NCBI GenBank assembly: GCA_964498075.1
Contig: CAZCGA010000212.1
Coordinates: 1-8,348, forward strand
DNA: 8,348 nucleotides
Reading direction: 5' to 3'
Source of the DNA: CAZCGA01 sp964498075
GTDB lineage: Bacteria; Desulfobacterota; Binatia; HRBIN30
Positions within the stretch are counted from its first letter, which is position 1. Each line of letters starts with the position of its first letter. The notes under the pieces are model-generated. The model did no database searches. It was not told where the DNA came from and worked only from the letters and a program-made list of their open reading frames with translations. Below are positions 6,586 through 8,348 of this stretch, one piece after another. The position numbers and the translations under genes are program-made.

Positions 6586-7490
6586 CGGAGCCCCTCTCCC
6601 CCAAAGGGCCCACGATCGAGCTGCTGGAGATCGATGCGGCAGTGGACCTCTCCGCCGAGGATGTACGTGCGCGGGCGCTCGAAACGCTGGAATGCGGCAG
6701 CGTCGTGTACCTGCCGGAGCGAGGCTTCGAGCTGACGGCGCGCGAGCGGGAGATCGTTGCGGATCCGGGGGTGATCTTGCCGGGGCGCAAGGAGCGCGAG
6801 AGCCGGACCGGGCGGCCGACACTCATCTTCGATCCGGCCGCCAACAAGATCGAGCGCACCTCTATTCGACCTCCTGAATGCCAGGAGCTCGAGGCGATGA
6901 TGGGGCGCTTCTCGCAGTGGGCTCAGGCCCTGGTTCTCACGCTGCTGCCACACTACAAGACTGCACTGGAACGGGACCGCGTCACCTTCCGGCCCTGCGA
7001 GCGCAGTGTCCCCCAAGGCATCCACGTGGACTCGAGCTACGGTCACCCGACGCAAGGCCGGTGCACGCTGCGCGTCTTCTGCAACGTTAACCCGGTGGAC
7101 CGGCCGCGCCTCTGGCACGTAGGCGAGCCGTTCGAGCCCTTCGTCAAGCGGTTCCTGCCATCGGTGCGGCGACGCAACCCCCGGGCGGCCTGGCTCATCG
7201 AGCGGCTGGGATTCACGAATGGCCGCCGGACCGCGTATGACTGCATGGTGGAGGACATCCGCCGGCTGGTGAAGGATGATGCAGACTATCAAGAGAACGC
7301 GCCGCGCAAGATCGTCGAGTTCCCGCGCGGCTCGACCTGGCTGGCCATCACCGATCTGGTACTCCACGCGGCACTCTCCGGCCAGCACAGCATTGATCAG
7401 ACCTTCTTCTTGCCCTTCACGGGCATGCGCGACCCCTCCCGCTCGCCGCTTCGGATTCTCGAACGGCTGAGCGGAGAGTCTCTCGACTAA
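6582..7490 (+). CDS. kdoO: Kdo-hydroxylase-like Fe(II)/2-oxoglutarate dioxygenase
   Basis: A 302-residue protein that I recognise as close to the Kdo 3-hydroxylase family (KdoO), which hydroxylates Kdo in the lipopolysaccharide inner core to Ko. It matches family length. The central region carries GIHVDSS, HPTQGRCTLRVFCNVNP, and RPRLWHVGEPFEPFVKRFLP, the most diagnostic block. The iron triad is His148 and Asp150 (HVD) with the distal His262 in TDLVLHAALSG, followed by DQTFFLPF. An end like RSPLRILERLSG is also usual for the family, so the protein looks complete. No membrane segment or signal peptide is seen, which fits cytoplasmic action on a nascent lipid-linked sugar. ATG 6582 overlaps the ATP-grasp TGA and begins the family N-terminus; longer in-frame starts lie inside the upstream gene. 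The exact substrate here (Kdo or another acidic sugar) is inferred. The TAA directly abuts transposase-derived DNA, so the final few residues may have been altered. Confidence 0.85.
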   Translation: MTEPLSPKGPTIELLEIDAAVDLSAEDVRARALETLECGSVVYLPERGFELTAREREIVADPGVILPGRKERESRTGRPTLIFDPAANKIERTSIRPPECQELEAMMGRFSQWAQALVLTLLPHYKTALERDRVTFRPCERSVPQGIHVDSSYGHPTQGRCTLRVFCNVNPVDRPRLWHVGEPFEPFVKRFLPSVRRRNPRAAWLIERLGFTNGRRTAYDCMVEDIRRLVKDDADYQENAPRKIVEFPRGSTWLAITDLVLHAALSGQHSIDQTFFLPFTGMRDPSRSPLRILERLSGESLD

Positions 7491-7683
7491 GATCGACAAC
7501 AACGGCGCGGAACAGGCGCTACGGCCGATCGTCTTGGGGCGCCGGAATTGGCTGTTTGCTGGCAGTGAGGCCGCCGCGCAGCTCACCGCCATCCTGTGTT
7601 CACTCGTGCAGACGTGTAAGCACCTTCAGATCAATCCGTTCGTGTATCTGCGCGACGTCATCGAGCGCGTCTCGACGAGCAAA
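7489..7683 (+). pseudogene. IS66-family transposase remnant (C-terminal end only)
   Basis: This frame reads KIDNNGAEQALRP, then GRRNWLFAGSE, then LVQTCKHLQINPFVYLRDVIERVST, which is the very conserved C-terminus of IS66 transposases (about the last 65 of ~500 residues). There is no transposase sequence upstream; the dioxygenase reading frame occupies that space and its TAA overlaps the first bases of the match. After VST the frame stays open to 7785, but the sequence no longer looks like transposase, so the match probably ends near 7683. No terminal inverted repeat was seen. It is a dead fragment marking an old insertion plus deletion at the end of the operon. The ~40 bases between it and the TPR gene hold nothing I recognise. 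Confidence 0.8.
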
Positions 7684-7723
7684 TCATCCTCAACTACACT
7701 CCTTCAGCGTGTGCACCGGCGGC

Positions 7724-8348
7724 CTACTGTTTCCTTCGACCCTTCGTTCTTCCTGCTTTGCCGTCCGCTTTTCGCCGATCGCTGACGGCGGAAAGCTGAT
7801 CGTTGACCCGCTGCGCCTGCCGCGTCGCACCCATCTCCGCGAAGAGACGCTTCGCTTCTCGGAGCTCGCGGACGCGGCCGGGCTCGTCTCCCGCCAGGCG
7901 CGCGAGCTCGGCGCGCAGCTCGTGCACCGTCGGTTGTCGGCTGAGTGCGCCGCTCGACTGCACGAATCGCTCGGCGGCGGCGATGGCCGATTCGATCTCG
8001 CCGCGCGCCGCCCCGTCCGACTGTAAGAGGGCGCGGGCCCGGACGAGGTGCGCGTCCGCCGTGTAGACGCCGCGGTCTGGGGCCAACGCGATCGTTTCCT
8101 CCGCCAGCGCCCGCGCCGCCTCAGCGTCTCCGCATCCCAGGTGGGCGCGGGCGAGCGCGGTCAGAAAGAGTGGTTCCAGGGTGAGTAGGGATCGGCGGTC
8201 GCGGGTGATGGCGAGGCCTTGTTCCAGAACGCGCGCGGCATCGTTCCACTCCTCATTGAGCAGGTGGGCCAGCCCGAGATTCAACTGCCCTTGCTGCTCA
8301 AAGATCCCCAACTCGGCGGCAATCTCGACGGACTGGCGCGCACGCGAC
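7724..8348 (-). CDS. C-terminal part of a TPR-repeat protein, probable regulator or ATPase
   Basis: A minus-strand frame enters from the right edge and ends at TAG (7724-7726), giving about 207 visible residues. It is built of helical TPR-like units: LNLGLAHLLNEEWNDAARVLEQG, then LTALARAHLGCGDAEAARALAEE, then AHLVRARALLQS, and a last helix pair ending REAKRLFAEMGATRQAQRV. The last piece is the common C-terminus of large bacterial proteins that join a cyclase, LuxR or kinase domain to an AAA-type ATPase and a long TPR array. The tail after that is short and very basic (GRTKGRRKQ). Which signalling domain sits at the missing N-terminus cannot be told. The gene is convergent with the dioxygenase operon and separated from it by the IS66 remnant, so it is probably unrelated to the lipid genes. 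Confidence 0.75.
   Translation of the reverse strand, partial: SRARQSVEIAAELGIFEQQGQLNLGLAHLLNEEWNDAARVLEQGLAITRDRRSLLTLEPLFLTALARAHLGCGDAEAARALAEETIALAPDRGVYTADAHLVRARALLQSDGAARGEIESAIAAAERFVQSSGALSRQPTVHELRAELARLAGDEPGRVRELREAKRLFAEMGATRQAQRVNDQLSAVSDRRKADGKAGRTKGRRKQ

Noticed and set aside
6333..7592. 419-codon minus-strand open frame over the ATP-grasp and dioxygenase genes
   Set aside because: It shows no family motif and lies antisense to the clearly recognised dioxygenase, so it is a shadow.
7684..7785. Continuation of the IS66 frame after VST as transposase
   Set aside because: The residues after VST do not resemble the IS66 C-terminus and overlap the 3' end of the TPR gene, so the match was ended near 7683.
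7761..7795. Hairpin GCCGTC...GACGGC as a terminator
   Set aside because: It lies inside the 3' coding part of the TPR gene, has a long loop and lacks a T-run.
1..8348. CRISPR arrays, tRNA or rRNA genes, toxin-antitoxin or phage-defence genes
   Set aside because: I saw no spaced direct repeats, no tRNA or rRNA-like segments and no such protein families on either strand.

Overview
The window is GC-rich DNA from a Gram-negative bacterium. A Kdo-hydroxylase-family gene implies Kdo-containing lipopolysaccharide or a similar envelope glycan. I cannot place the genus. The visible theme is lipid and envelope-glycan chemistry, with broken gene pieces at two of the joints.

Left part (1-3715): a minus-strand gene of unknown function runs off the left edge. 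Divergent from it is a compact three-gene plus-strand operon. It encodes a PLP-dependent alpha-oxoamine synthase that most resembles bacterial serine palmitoyltransferase (SPT), a stand-alone acyl carrier protein (ACP), and an FAAL-type acyl-AMP ligase/acyl-ACP synthetase. The genes overlap at TGATG and ATGA junctions. Read together, the ligase would activate a fatty acid and load it on the ACP, and the synthase would condense the acyl-ACP with an amino acid, probably serine, to give a 3-keto long-chain base. This is the logic of the Caulobacter-type sphingolipid pathway. No 3-ketosphinganine reductase or ceramide synthase lies in the window.

Middle (3716-5232): about 200 bp hold a minus-strand remnant of a DUF1003-type membrane protein, truncated right at the end of the operon. 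A complete cytochrome P450 follows, without redox partners. After it comes a short intergenic region with nested palindromes and a good sigma70-like promoter.

Right part (5233-7490): a two-gene operon with an ATGA overlap encodes a membrane-anchored ATP-grasp protein of the 'sugar-transfer associated' type and a Kdo-hydroxylase-like Fe(II)/2-oxoglutarate dioxygenase. This pair probably decorates an envelope glycan or glycolipid.

Right edge (7489-8348): the last ~65 codons of an IS66-family transposase abut the dioxygenase stop codon. The C-terminal part of a minus-strand TPR-rich protein then runs off the window.

The most interesting point is the co-location of a dedicated SPT/ACP/acyl-ACP-synthetase operon with a P450 and an ATP-grasp/Kdo-hydroxylase pair. 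It may be a locus for an unusual sphingolipid or glycolipid, but the remnants show that the region has been rearranged, so a single pathway is inference.
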